Under the pieces are notes generated by a model that did not search any database, was not told the origin of the DNA, and was given only the letters and a program-made list of their open reading frames with translations. Below, in pieces: positions 12,224 through 20,649 of a stretch of DNA of 32,292 nucleotides (positions are counted from its first letter, which is position 1; every line of letters starts with the position of its first letter). Made by a program: the position numbers and the translations under genes. Location: IMG/VR virus record IMGVR_UViG_3300021136_000035, positions 1-32,292 of that record; one strand, 5' to 3'. The DNA is from a virus.

Positions 12224-13656
12224 TTTGCCTCCAAAGCAGTTAGTCTTGCTTCATGGTCTTGAAGAAGTGGTATTAACGCTACCGCAACGCGATCATAGTT
12301 TACAGAATCAGGTTGCCCTTGTTCATTTTTATTCATAAGAAGATCATCAAGAACAGGGATTTCAGCAACTTCTTCTGCAATCAATCCAAGGATGCGAGGC
12401 AATCCTTCTATAGAACCGCCTTGAGCATCTGCGGATGCTTTGTCTATGAATGACTTTGGAGCAAGTTGCAAGATTGAACTGACTGGAATTTCTTGAGGTT
12501 GAACATCTAACTTGTAGCGCAAAGATGATGATGACCGAGCGAGCACACCAGTTGAAGAGTTGATGTAAGCATTTGCTGAGGATGTTGTCGTGGCATAACC
12601 CGGATTGTAAAGAAAACTGCTAAATGTTGCGTTTCCAGAGGTACTTATTCCGCTTGCAGTAATAACGCTAGTGCTGATATTGCCAGAAGCATCAACTGAA
12701 AAAAGACCACTAGAAGCAGTAAAGGTTGAACCAACATGAATATAACCAACGGTTGAGATATTTCCTGCACTTGAAATAATAGTTGAACCATTTGTTAAAT
12801 CAGATGAACTAATTGTAAAACCTGCAATAGTTCCAGATTGAGCAGTAAGTGATACGGATGCGGATAATGTTCCAGCCGTGATATTTCCAGCAGAAATTGT
12901 TCCAGCATAAACATACGATGAAGAAATTTGAGTTGCAGTAATAGTTCCAGCGGCGATCTGTGTAGCTGTGATTGTGTTAGAAGTAATCACATTTGCGTTA
13001 AGCGAACCCGTTTGAATTCTGCTTGCAGAAAGATAGCCTGTTGAAATGTTGCCAGCGTTAATATTTGATACATTGATTACACTTGCATCAATGGTTCCAG
13101 TTGTAATTTTATTGGCTGAAAGATTTGGATAAATAGCAGAGTTTCCAAGAGCGTTAGAACCCCAAGATGTTCCATTCCAAGTTGAAATAGCGTTATCGGC
13201 AGATGTGTTAAACCACATATCGCCAACTGCGTATGTGCCACCCGTAGGGGTTGAACCTTGGCGGTAAATAGCATTTTTGCCATTAGCAGTAGTTTGAGCT
13301 GCTGCAATAGCGGCATCTTGGGCAGAAGTCCAAGCAGTACCATTCCAAATATAAAGTTTATTGCCAGCAGCAGTATCAATCCATTGATCGTTTACTGCAT
13401 TAGCGGTTGGCGCGCTTCCTGAATAAAATACTGTGTTTTTAGTATTAGCAAGAGCAATAGCGGTGGTTGCTTGAGTATTAGCTAGATTGGCTGCTGTTAA
13501 TGCTTGACTTGAAACACCTTGCGCACTTACCGCAGTTGATTGTGCGGCATCTGCCGAAACTTGTGGGCCACTATAAGCTGTTTCAATACGAGATAAACGA
13601 TCATTTATGGTTTGAAACATTTCTTGAAGATTGACAGGAAGATTTACATAAGCCAT
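12220..13656 (-). CDS. tail fibre with S74 intramolecular chaperone domain (478 aa)
   Basis: The N-terminal ~75 residues form an Ala/Thr/Gln-rich coiled coil after a short anchor. Two similar modules (FYSGSAPTANAVNDQWIDT...WNGTAWTS and IYRQGSTPTGGTYAVGDMWF...WNGTSWGS) follow, each like a small carbohydrate-binding or shaft module. A long stretch of repeats of the type ITTGTIDASVIN / ISTGYLSASRIQ / ITATQIAAGTIT (about residues 185-270) is a beta-helical shaft. The C-terminal ~95 residues start SSLRYKLDVQP and run through GLIAEEVAEIP and NYDRVAVALIPLLQDHEARL, which is the peptidase S74 chaperone. Ser and Lys of the S-x-x-R-x-K dyad are kept. It follows the tail-tip genes, as expected for a receptor-binding fibre. 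Confidence 0.85.
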   Translation of the reverse strand: MAYVNLPVNLQEMFQTINDRLSRIETAYSGPQVSADAAQSTAVSAQGVSSQALTAANLANTQATTAIALANTKNTVFYSGSAPTANAVNDQWIDTAAGNKLYIWNGTAWTSAQDAAIAAAQTTANGKNAIYRQGSTPTGGTYAVGDMWFNTSADNAISTWNGTSWGSNALGNSAIYPNLSANKITTGTIDASVINVSNINAGNISTGYLSASRIQTGSLNANVITSNTITATQIAAGTITATQISSSYVYAGTISAGNITAGTLSASVSLTAQSGTIAGFTISSSDLTNGSTIISSAGNISTVGYIHVGSTFTASSGLFSVDASGNISTSVITASGISTSGNATFSSFLYNPGYATTTSSANAYINSSTGVLARSSSSLRYKLDVQPQEIPVSSILQLAPKSFIDKASADAQGGSIEGLPRILGLIAEEVAEIPVLDDLLMNKNEQGQPDSVNYDRVAVALIPLLQDHEARLTALEAK

Positions 13657-13665
13657 TTTTGCCCC

Positions 13666-14868
13666 CTAACTATTTGTCAATGTTGTTGCCAAAGGTAAAT
13701 TCAAAGTAAGTGTAATACGATCTGGGCCATCTTCGCCCGGCTCGGTATCAATACCGATAATGCGATAAATTGCACTAAGCCCCGGTGTTCCGCTAGATGG
13801 GGAAGGAAATCTATCATCGGTAATCATAAGTTTAACTTGATCGCCAAGATTATATTTATCATAAGTGGGATCAATATAACTAGGAATAACTGCTTGAATG
13901 GTTGTTGGTGGGTAAGAGATTGCGGCAAGTTTTCCTGAAGTAATAGCGTTTAATAAATTTAAGTTAATAACATCAATAGCATTAACTGTATCTTCAAGCA
14001 AAGGCCAAGTCTTACCAGTACCCAATTTATCGGTGTCATAATAAGGAGTAATAAGGCGGTTTTGATTTGCTCCATATCCCACACCCCATACACGGTTTGC
14101 AACCCGTGATCCATCTTCAACATAATTGTAAGAAACAAGATTGCCGGGAAATTGAAGATTTATAGATGATACGCTTGATGCGCTATATGTTGCTCCCGTA
14201 GTTGGCGAATAAACAAATAACTGATTAACAATTCCTGAACTTGTTTGTTGAGAACTGATATTAAAATCAAAAAATGTAGAGCTAGTAGATAAATCTTTCC
14301 ATGCTTGATATACGCTTTTCATCTCAAAATCAAAATATGTACGGGTAACAGAACCACCCGATGAACTTGATCCATATTCAAGAATTCCTATATTGCCATG
14401 AGATATAGCATTTGCGCCAGTTAAAATATCGCTAAGAATAGTAATTGGGTCTTGCGCCGTGTAAACTAACCCGCCTATGCCAGTACCGCCAGCATTAGCA
14501 TTGTAAAAACTTGATGAGGTAAAGCCTGAAATACGGCGATGTTGATAATAAGAAATCATTTCTTGGGCAGTTATTTTAAGTATTTGAGTAGATGAATCCC
14601 ATTCGCGGTTCCAAATAATTCCTGACCAATAAATAGCCGAACCCTTAAATACATAAAGAGCAACTTTGCCGGGGGTTGTTCCTGCATCTACATTGAGGGT
14701 TGAAGCATCAATACCTGAAAGCAATAATTCTCCGGTAAATGTTCCAACCGTAGATAATTGAGAAGTAAAATTAACGCGAGTAAAAGGCAGTTCTGCTATT
14801 ACGGGATTTGGTGTTGATCCCGATTGATAAAGTTGAGTTGTAACATAACGATAGTCGTTACTAGCCAT
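13666..14868 (-). CDS. tail-tip / minor tail protein (gp37-like)
   Basis: 400 aa, beta-rich. The N-terminal part (MASNDYRYVTTQLYQSG... then W-S-G-I-I-W-N-R-E-W) and the central DDRFPSPSSGTPG...YRIIGIDTEPGEDGPDRITLTL resemble the ReqiPepy6 gp37-like/tail-hub proteins of Gram-positive siphophages (family memory, moderate). Position between the Dit-like protein and the S74 fibre supports a tail hub or baseplate role. It overlaps the Dit-like gene by one base. Confidence 0.7.
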   Translation of the reverse strand: MASNDYRYVTTQLYQSGSTPNPVIAELPFTRVNFTSQLSTVGTFTGELLLSGIDASTLNVDAGTTPGKVALYVFKGSAIYWSGIIWNREWDSSTQILKITAQEMISYYQHRRISGFTSSSFYNANAGGTGIGGLVYTAQDPITILSDILTGANAISHGNIGILEYGSSSSGGSVTRTYFDFEMKSVYQAWKDLSTSSTFFDFNISSQQTSSGIVNQLFVYSPTTGATYSASSVSSINLQFPGNLVSYNYVEDGSRVANRVWGVGYGANQNRLITPYYDTDKLGTGKTWPLLEDTVNAIDVINLNLLNAITSGKLAAISYPPTTIQAVIPSYIDPTYDKYNLGDQVKLMITDDRFPSPSSGTPGLSAIYRIIGIDTEPGEDGPDRITLTLNLPLATTLTNS

Positions 14869-15710
14869 TAGATATAAGCATTTCTATAAGTAATAGCCAT
14901 AGAGCCAACTGAGCTAGTCCAAGTAGTTGAATAATTTGGTGGCAAAGCCATCCAGTTCACTACAGTATTAAGAGTATTGCGAGCCGATATACCGTTTTGG
15001 GTAATTGTTCGTTGCAATAAATCAATAACAAGCGGAACACCAGTTGTTACATTAAGAAAATTCATAGAATATGCGCTATTGCTTGAATCCGTAATTGCTC
15101 CACTTGCGCTAGGGCTGGAAATAACAATAAGGGGACATGAAATTGCCCATCCATTATTGGCAAGAGATACCGATGTGCTACTTGTTGGAGCTTTGGCGGT
15201 ATCATCATAATATCGAGGATCAGGAAAAAAGAATTCAACGGTTGTGACAATATAACCAAAAGTAAAATCAGGATCAATGGGAGTTGTAATTAACCGAGCG
15301 CGACCCCACATACGGCGTATGCCAGTTACAGAAGTATCACCCGAAAAAGAATCTGTAGTTAATTGAAATTGAAATAATCCTAAAGTGCCAGATGGTTGAG
15401 CAATTGAGTTGGCATCATTGTAAGCATTTGGATAATAGCCAAGTTGTTGTGGAGCAAGTTTAGACTGTAGTTGTTTGTAATAATACTGAGCGTTGTGAGT
15501 TCCATCGCCAATAATTACCATATCGAAAGTTACAGTACGACCATCATAAAAATCGCGCCCGGAATATGAACCGTCAATATAACCTCGGTTATCATCTTGA
15601 TTTCGAATAGGGGAACTGCCACCCAATCCGTCAATGTTTTCAATGATGTAAGTAGTACCTGCGCCAAAAGTCAATCCATTAAAAGAAAATTGATAAGTGC
15701 TAAGTGTCAT
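14868..15710 (-). CDS. distal tail protein (Dit-like)
   Basis: 280 aa. The N-terminal domain (FNGLTFGAGTTYIIENIDGL, then NRGYIDGSYSGRDFYDGRTVTFDMVI) matches the beta-barrel N domain of siphophage distal tail proteins. A VEFFFPDPRYYDD segment separates it from a C-terminal galectin-like beta domain. It follows the tape measure gene directly, the canonical Dit position at the tail end. It would form the hexameric hub to which the tail-tip protein and fibres attach. Confidence 0.78.
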   Translation of the reverse strand: MTLSTYQFSFNGLTFGAGTTYIIENIDGLGGSSPIRNQDDNRGYIDGSYSGRDFYDGRTVTFDMVIIGDGTHNAQYYYKQLQSKLAPQQLGYYPNAYNDANSIAQPSGTLGLFQFQLTTDSFSGDTSVTGIRRMWGRARLITTPIDPDFTFGYIVTTVEFFFPDPRYYDDTAKAPTSSTSVSLANNGWAISCPLIVISSPSASGAITDSSNSAYSMNFLNVTTGVPLVIDLLQRTITQNGISARNTLNTVVNWMALPPNYSTTWTSSVGSMAITYRNAYI

Positions 15711-17021
15711 TTATCTGCTCCCTGATTTCAATGGTGCGCCTTGAGTAGCAACCTTAGCAGCCGATTTTGCGCCATCTACATAGACATTAACATTAACGCC
15801 AGCGCCTAATCCTGTTGTGCCTTTCATTTGTTTTTTAATAGATGTTTTTGCACCCGATTTATGTTTTGCGGCATTAGCGGCAAGAAGGGCAGCAAGATTG
15901 TCAGCACCTTTAATACTGGAAGATGGTGCTTGGCGCACACCCACACGCGCAAGTGCTGGAATACTTTTACTGTAATTTTGTGTTGATTTAGTATCACTAT
16001 TGCTAGTAATGACTTTGTAACTTGCATAAGTAGCAGCAGCAACACCAAGAGCAGTCATTCCAGCAACAACGCTAGTACCACCAGTTGCTAATGCTGCGGC
16101 AATATCTACGCCAACTAAAACAGCTCTTAATGCAACAAAAGCATCTTTAATAACGCCAATAGCGGTAACAAATCCAGCAATTTTAGGAACTGCCCAAATA
16201 GCCGAAAGAGCTATTACAAGTCCTTCAAATAATCCTTTGTTATCACTAATCCATTTGCCAATTTTTTCAAGGTCTGGGATGCCTTTACCAATAATCCAAT
16301 CGCTTAATTTTTTAAAAGCGGGCAAAAGAGCAGTACCTAACTTTTCCTCCATTAAGCCAAATTGAACCGTAAGTTGTTTCCAGGGATCGGCTTTAGCAGC
16401 AGCAGCAGCAGCGTTACGAGTTCTATCTGCAATGGCTTGCATAATTTGAGCTACTGTTGCGCCTTTAGGAATTGTTTTACCTAGCGCAACACCCAAATCG
16501 CCCAATCCGCGAGCTTGCCCCATAGCAGCGCGAGAAACGGTATCTGCTGCTTGAGCAAGAGATTCTTGTTTGAACGCGGCAAGATCGGCGGTGGCTTGAA
16601 GCATATCTAATGCTCTTTGTGGGCTACGAGTAGCAGCAGTCATTGAAGCAAGCGCCGTCATAGTATCGCCAGCAGTAAAATTAAGTTTTGCCATTGAATC
16701 AACGGCAGTATTCATGTATGGGGTAAACGCCGCAAAACTTACGCCAGTATCTTTAACGGCGGTAGAAAGTTTTGCTTGTGCGCCTTGAACATTGATCGCA
16801 GCTTTAATACTTACTCCGGCTACTGCGGCAAATGCTCCACCGATACCAACAAGAGCAATACCAGCCATACGAGATGACTTTTCCATTTTAAGCATACTGG
16901 TACTAGCAAATTCACCATTTTTTTGCATTTTGGTCATTTCGCCGTTTATTTTACTAAACCCTGCAACGGCTTCAGTTACATTTGCTTTAACCTCAAAAAA
17001 TATATCAAACATACCTGCCAT
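15711..17021 (-). CDS. tail tape measure protein (short, 436 aa)
   Basis: Mostly helical and Ala-rich with a glycine-rich hydrophobic segment (about 53-70, AGIALVGIGGAFAAVAG) and a second hydrophobic region about 265-345. The N-terminal heptad region (FSKINGEMTKMQKNG) and repeated Ala helices are typical of tape measures. Location after the tail assembly chaperones and before the Dit-like protein fits. At about 1.5 angstrom per residue (established ruler relation) the length predicts a tail of roughly 65 nm, short for a siphovirus. No lytic transglycosylase or peptidase domain is visible. Confidence 0.85.
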   Translation of the reverse strand: MAGMFDIFFEVKANVTEAVAGFSKINGEMTKMQKNGEFASTSMLKMEKSSRMAGIALVGIGGAFAAVAGVSIKAAINVQGAQAKLSTAVKDTGVSFAAFTPYMNTAVDSMAKLNFTAGDTMTALASMTAATRSPQRALDMLQATADLAAFKQESLAQAADTVSRAAMGQARGLGDLGVALGKTIPKGATVAQIMQAIADRTRNAAAAAAKADPWKQLTVQFGLMEEKLGTALLPAFKKLSDWIIGKGIPDLEKIGKWISDNKGLFEGLVIALSAIWAVPKIAGFVTAIGVIKDAFVALRAVLVGVDIAAALATGGTSVVAGMTALGVAAATYASYKVITSNSDTKSTQNYSKSIPALARVGVRQAPSSSIKGADNLAALLAANAAKHKSGAKTSIKKQMKGTTGLGAGVNVNVYVDGAKSAAKVATQGAPLKSGSR

Positions 17022-17498
17022 TTATATTCTCCCTAGGTTAAAGTGTTTTTTAATAATTTCTTGTGCAATTACTTGGAATTTACGCCACGCTGGTTCCATA
17101 AATGGAAACTTAACGCCTTCTTTCCATTTCGGCCCACCAAGTTCAAGATGCCTTGCGTATTTCATGCCAGGGCCAACAATAGCGGTATAAGTGTCAAATC
17201 CTTCTTTACCTTTAACGCCCGTAATAGAACGGCGTAAGTTGCCTGTTCGGTTTTTAGGGGGTTGCCCAGATATGGCAGGATCATTTTTGTAATCGTAAAT
17301 CTTTGCGCCTCTTTTGGCTTGTCCATTAACATATCGTAATTTATTGCCTACAACCCCACGCTCACCTTCAATTTCATTTTTAGCCAATCCAATAAGAGAT
17401 GTCATCATTTCATCACGGGCTGCAATAGCATGATTATTAAGAGAAGTAGTGGTTTTTTCCCAATCGTTTTTAACCTGCTTGAGATTGCTGATTATCAC
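17022..17498 (-). CDS. HK97 gp10-like tail completion/minor structural protein
   Basis: About 158 aa. Features of the HK97-gp10 family are visible: GQPPKNRTGNLRRSITG, YTAIVGPGMKYARHLELGG and FPFMEPAW, the conserved T-G-x-L-R-x-S, Y-A-x-x-x-E-x-G and P-F-x-x-P-A-x pattern. It would act at the head-tail interface or in tail assembly. Start choice: a GTG at 17498 has ACAGG about 7 bases before it, while the longer TTG (17504) would abut that site, so 17498 is preferred. It overlaps the frameshifted chaperone extension. The usual place for this family is between adaptor and tail terminator; here it lies just before the tape measure. Confidence 0.75.
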   Translation of the reverse strand: MIISNLKQVKNDWEKTTTSLNNHAIAARDEMMTSLIGLAKNEIEGERGVVGNKLRYVNGQAKRGAKIYDYKNDPAISGQPPKNRTGNLRRSITGVKGKEGFDTYTAIVGPGMKYARHLELGGPKWKEGVKFPFMEPAWRKFQVIAQEIIKKHFNLGRI

Positions 17499-18023
17499 TT
17501 TCAACCTGTTTCACGATGTTATGAATACCAATAACCCAATCCAACATTCCGGCTGGTTGATTATCGGTTTCTTCTATTGTCCAGCCAAATTCTTTAGCGC
17601 ATAAATAATAAAGATATTGTTCGTCAGGATATTGCGCGTTTGGAGTTCTGTCTTGACCTTCCAACGCCCATTTTAAGCGTTGGATTTGTCGAAAGGGCTA
17701 TCGGTGTTCGCTTCTGATTCAGGGGTCTGAGCTACAGAAGGAAAGAGCGATGATTGTGCTTCAAGGGTTTCAACCGCAATTGCATCATAATCAGCCATTG
17801 TTAATTCATCAAGTGAAGTAATAACAATTGATGGAATGATTAGATCAAATGACCATTTTTCAATAAGAATAGCGATTAAACCATCAGTCATTGACATTGC
17901 TTGCAATAATCCTTCTTGACCATTAGCGGCTTGAAAGACTTTTTTGCGATCTTTAACGCGAAGTTCTGAGGGGTCACGCAGAGTTACTGTGTTACCGCTT
18001 GGGAGTGTAATTGTTTTAGACAT
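17470..18023 (-). CDS. tail assembly chaperone, -1 frameshift fusion (gpGT-like, 184 aa)
   Basis: The second product of the chaperone locus. Ribosomes reading 18023 downward slip back one base at CCCTTTC (17697-17691) and continue in the frame ending at 17470. This gives 111 residues shared with the short form plus 73 new ones (RQIQRLKWALEGQDR... ending ESDNQQSQAG). The downstream segment has no good start of its own; its best candidate is an internal TTG lacking a ribosome site. In siphophages the fused form recruits tail tube protein to the tape measure (family knowledge). The new part is acidic and helical as usual. Confidence 0.85.
17660..17697 (-). other. programmed -1 ribosomal frameshift signal
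   Basis: Slippery heptamer C CCT TTC in the correct X XXY YYZ phase (17697-17691), a 6 nt spacer GACAAA, then a perfect 8 bp hairpin TCCAACGC / GCGTTGGA (17684-17677 with 17667-17660) with a 9 nt loop containing the short form's TAA stop. All three canonical elements are present at textbook spacing. Confidence 0.9.
17673..18023 (-). CDS. tail assembly chaperone, short form (gpG-like, 116 aa)
   Basis: Begins MSKTITLPSGNTVTLRDPSELRVKDRKKVF, typical of siphophage tail assembly chaperones: a beta-strand pair, then a helical domain with LTMADYDAIAVETL. It ends in an acidic/polar tail with the slippery site five codons before the stop. Ribosome site GGAAGG precedes the ATG. It lies between major tail protein and tape measure, the universal position. 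Confidence 0.88.
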   Translation of the reverse strand: MSKTITLPSGNTVTLRDPSELRVKDRKKVFQAANGQEGLLQAMSMTDGLIAILIEKWSFDLIIPSIVITSLDELTMADYDAIAVETLEAQSSLFPSVAQTPESEANTDSPFDKSNA

Positions 18024-18055
18024 AGGTTTCCTTCCAACTAGCCTTCTCTGTTAAG

Positions 18056-18090
18056 GTCTAACTGGTGGGGAAGGCGGCCACCAGTTAGAC
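18056..18090 (-). other. 13 bp perfect hairpin after the major tail gene
   Basis: GTCTAACTGGTGG (18056-18068) pairs perfectly with CCACCAGTTAGAC (18078-18090) around a 9 nt loop. On the mRNA it starts 10 bases after the major tail protein stop. No U tract follows (CTTAACAG), so it is not a standard terminator. It may stabilise or process the 3' end of the tail-protein message, or partially terminate, separating its abundance from the chaperone genes. Confidence 0.8.
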
Positions 18091-18100
18091 ATCTTATCCT

Positions 18101-19090
18101 TTACTGGAAAGTGCCAGAAGGAAGCGCATTTTGTAAGGTAAATTTGATAGGTGAATATCCTGAAGTTGTACCAACATCTGTTGTGTTTCCAAGACCTTCA
18201 ATATCAACCGTAACTTCTACATACTCGGCATTACGCTCAATTGCGCCAGTTACATAAGCACCCTTTGTGAGAGTGAAAGCAATTTGAGTAGCGGTTGATC
18301 CCGCACCTGTCGAAAAGTTAAAAGTAAGAGCAGGTTGGGTGTTAGTGATATAGCGAGTTAATTCCGTGTCATCTTGCATGACAAAAGTAACCTTGCCTTT
18401 AGCGCTCAAAGAGCCAACAAATACTTGATATGGAGATTGAGTATTGCTTACTCCCCAAATTGCTTCTGACTTACGAGATAAATCAATGCTACCTGTGCGA
18501 ACATAACCTACAGAAGAACCGCCAATTGTAACTGTTCCAGTCCAAACTTGAGTTGGAAGAACTGTTGAAAATGATGGGGCAGGGGCGGTTGTTGTGGCAG
18601 ATGGGAAGCCCATAGCTTTAACGGTATATTCCAACATTCCATCGGCGTTAAATGTCAAACCAAAATCGGTAATTTGCGATCCGGGATATTGACGAGTTCC
18701 GGCTGAATAAAAATCTGTAATTGTCAAAGACTTAGGTTGAGCATCTCCCGTTGTTCCTACTGCGTTTTTCAAAGCGATTGCGTGAGTATAGGGAGCAGAT
18801 GCACCTGTTGTAGTGACATCGCCAAGTACGCCAGCAATCCAATAACCAATGGTGTCAGCAAATACTGGCCCACCAAAATCTACGGTAGTATTTTTACGAC
18901 CTTGAACATAGTTGTAGTTTTCAACAAGTGAACCACGAATACCTGTATCGTATAAAGGCGCAACAACATCAACAGGCTTAAAAGTGTTGAGTGTAATTGG
19001 AACAAAGTTTGCAGCGGTTACGGCTGTGCCTTTGGTGGTTTCTAAAGCCACCCCAAGGTACGATTTTACGGATGGTTGTGCTAGTGCCAT
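18101..19090 (-). CDS. major tail protein
   Basis: 329 aa beta-rich protein beginning MALAQPSVKSYLGVALETTKGTAV, the typical N terminus of actinophage major tail tube proteins. It has DTGIRGSLVENYNYVQGRKN followed by VDFGGPVFADTIGYWIAGVLG, and an S-L-T-I-T-D strand region. A C-terminal segment (about 270-329) could be an Ig-like surface extension. AGGAG ribosome site within the end of the upstream gene. It sits before the tail assembly chaperones; strong expression is expected, and a long hairpin follows. Confidence 0.85.
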   Translation of the reverse strand: MALAQPSVKSYLGVALETTKGTAVTAANFVPITLNTFKPVDVVAPLYDTGIRGSLVENYNYVQGRKNTTVDFGGPVFADTIGYWIAGVLGDVTTTGASAPYTHAIALKNAVGTTGDAQPKSLTITDFYSAGTRQYPGSQITDFGLTFNADGMLEYTVKAMGFPSATTTAPAPSFSTVLPTQVWTGTVTIGGSSVGYVRTGSIDLSRKSEAIWGVSNTQSPYQVFVGSLSAKGKVTFVMQDDTELTRYITNTQPALTFNFSTGAGSTATQIAFTLTKGAYVTGAIERNAEYVEVTVDIEGLGNTTDVGTTSGYSPIKFTLQNALPSGTFQ

Positions 19091-19091
19091 T

Positions 19092-19259
19092 TCACTCTCC
19101 TACTGTTGGGGCTGGCGCGGTTGGTTTGGTTTGTTTTGTTAGCGATACATTAAATGCGCTGAAATCATCAGGGGCATCAAATGTGTCACCGGGTTCTACT
19201 GTTATTGCGATTGAAGGAAATACGCGCTCGTCTGAGCCGTTGTATTGAAAGGTTGCCAT
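19092..19259 (-). CDS. small structural-region protein, 55 aa
   Basis: ATG at 19259 with AGGAGC ribosome site; stop one base before the major tail start. The product MATFQYNGSDERVFPSIAITVEPGDTFDAPDDF... has a beta-hairpin-like core with V-E-P-G-D, ending in a Pro/Ala tail (KPTAPAPTVGE). Proteins of this shape commonly lie between tail terminator and major tail protein in actinophages, but their role is unassigned. Tight spacing on both sides supports it. Confidence 0.72.
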   Translation of the reverse strand: MATFQYNGSDERVFPSIAITVEPGDTFDAPDDFSAFNVSLTKQTKPTAPAPTVGE

Positions 19260-19267
19260 TTTTGCTC

Positions 19268-19759
19268 CTATGCTTGAATCATTTGGGTAACATCAAAACG
19301 AACAGATGCCCAAGTATCGGTATAAGTTCCACTACTAGAATCAGGTTCGCCATAAGAAACGCTGATAACTGGCTCAGCACCTTCCCATACAAAAATGCCT
19401 GACGGATCGCCAAATTGATGATCTGAACGCAATTTAGTTTTAAGATTTTCTATTACTTTGTCAAAATCATCCATAGCATCTTCGGGCTTACGCTCTGAAG
19501 AATGATGAAATAATTGAATAACAATTGAGTATTCAACGCGCTTGATTCCGCTTGTAGCTCCACCTATTGCTAGGCGATTTTCTTTTTCAGATTCAACAAA
19601 AATAACTGCGGCAGTACGCGAAAGTTGAGAAGGCAACGCATTAGTTTGAAAATCAATTCGTTTTGGAAATGAAGTAAATACTTGATTGATTCCATCAACA
19701 TTTGGCGCTTTGATAAAATTTGCAAGCGTGGATCGAACGGCGGCGCGACCTGTCAGCAT
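19268..19759 (-). CDS. tail terminator / neck protein
   Basis: 163 aa. The MLTGRAAVRSTLANFIKAPNVDGINQVFTSFPKRIDF start and later R-x-E-Y-S-I-V-I-Q-L-F-H, DDFDKVIENLKTKL and F-x-W-E-G-A fit a tail terminator/tail-completion fold (alpha/beta, gpU-like). Location between adaptor and major tail protein supports this. Overlap of one base with the adaptor stop (TAATG). Confidence 0.65.
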   Translation of the reverse strand: MLTGRAAVRSTLANFIKAPNVDGINQVFTSFPKRIDFQTNALPSQLSRTAAVIFVESEKENRLAIGGATSGIKRVEYSIVIQLFHHSSERKPEDAMDDFDKVIENLKTKLRSDHQFGDPSGIFVWEGAEPVISVSYGEPDSSSGTYTDTWASVRFDVTQMIQA

Positions 19760-20649
19760 TAGCGTACTCTGCGATAAGGAATAAGTAAGTCTTGAGCCAT
19801 TTTAAGTTCTGAACCAATTCCTTGAGAACCTGAAATTTCAGAAGGCTTGCTAGATATGCTCATCACCATTGAATTATCACCACGAACTTTAAGCATGGAA
19901 GTCGTTACTAATATCGCTGCTTCTTTAATGGCTGGCGGTAAAGCTGAAATAGATACACCCGAAGCGTGAGTATAGGCAAGAGCGTTAGTAAGAGGAATTG
20001 TTGTTGAGGCAAAAGAATAAGTGCTGGCAACTGTGACAAATTCTGAATTAAAACCGTCATAAATCTTTAGCGTAAGTCCTGCGGTAATTCCCGTAGCATC
20101 TTGAACCATAAGGCTTGAAGCACTAGCGGTAGCGGTAGCAATCAAGGCATTAGCGTAACCTGCAACATATTGAAGATTAACAAACATCTCCGAACGAGGC
20201 ATAGCAGGTAATCCAAATTGAAGTGGGCCTTGTGTTGAATAGTTAAAACCAAGATTTCCGGCAGGAATAATAATTTGATAATCTTCAATCCATGCAACAG
20301 ATGGATCGGTGATTGCGTTCATTTGCGCTGATGGATTGCCGTAACTAAGTGCAGTAAGCGCAATAATAGGGTTGTATCGTGGATGGATTCTAAGTGTTCC
20401 ATCTTGGGTGATTCTTGTTCGCATATTTTCTGTCTCGGTGGTTGCTGCAAGAACTTGGTTGCAATAGGTATCAATCCATGAGCTTGCTCTAGCAATGACA
20501 TTGCTTAACTCCGCATCCTGAACATCTGGGTCTTGCGAATTCCATACAAGATTATCAAAATCAATTGCAGTAGGCGCATTTTTATACTCGGCAAGAGTTA
20601 GATAAGGAGTTGAGAACTGATGGGTTGTATTTGAAAAGGCATTAGCCAT
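19759..20649 (-). CDS. head-tail adaptor/connector protein (gp6-like, with insert)
   Basis: 296 aa. The N-terminal helical region (FDNLVWNSQDPDVQDAELSN, then VIARASSWIDTYCNQVL) and C-terminal helix (PPAIKEAAILVTTSMLKVRG) are the two parts of a HK97 gp6-like adaptor. They are separated by beta-rich segments, including LMVQDATGITAGLTLKIYDG...FVTVASTY, which looks like an inserted beta domain. It connects portal and tail terminator. Starts with GGAGAGATAA before ATG, overlapping the zinc-ribbon gene by 8 bases. Confidence 0.7.
   Translation of the reverse strand: MANAFSNTTHQFSTPYLTLAEYKNAPTAIDFDNLVWNSQDPDVQDAELSNVIARASSWIDTYCNQVLAATTETENMRTRITQDGTLRIHPRYNPIIALTALSYGNPSAQMNAITDPSVAWIEDYQIIIPAGNLGFNYSTQGPLQFGLPAMPRSEMFVNLQYVAGYANALIATATASASSLMVQDATGITAGLTLKIYDGFNSEFVTVASTYSFASTTIPLTNALAYTHASGVSISALPPAIKEAAILVTTSMLKVRGDNSMVMSISSKPSEISGSQGIGSELKMAQDLLIPYRRVR

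Noticed and set aside
17470-17664. Separate 64-residue gene after the tail chaperone
   Set aside because: Its only start is a TTG without ribosome site, and the frame is open upstream to a perfect slippery heptamer with stem-loop, so it is the frameshift extension of the chaperone.
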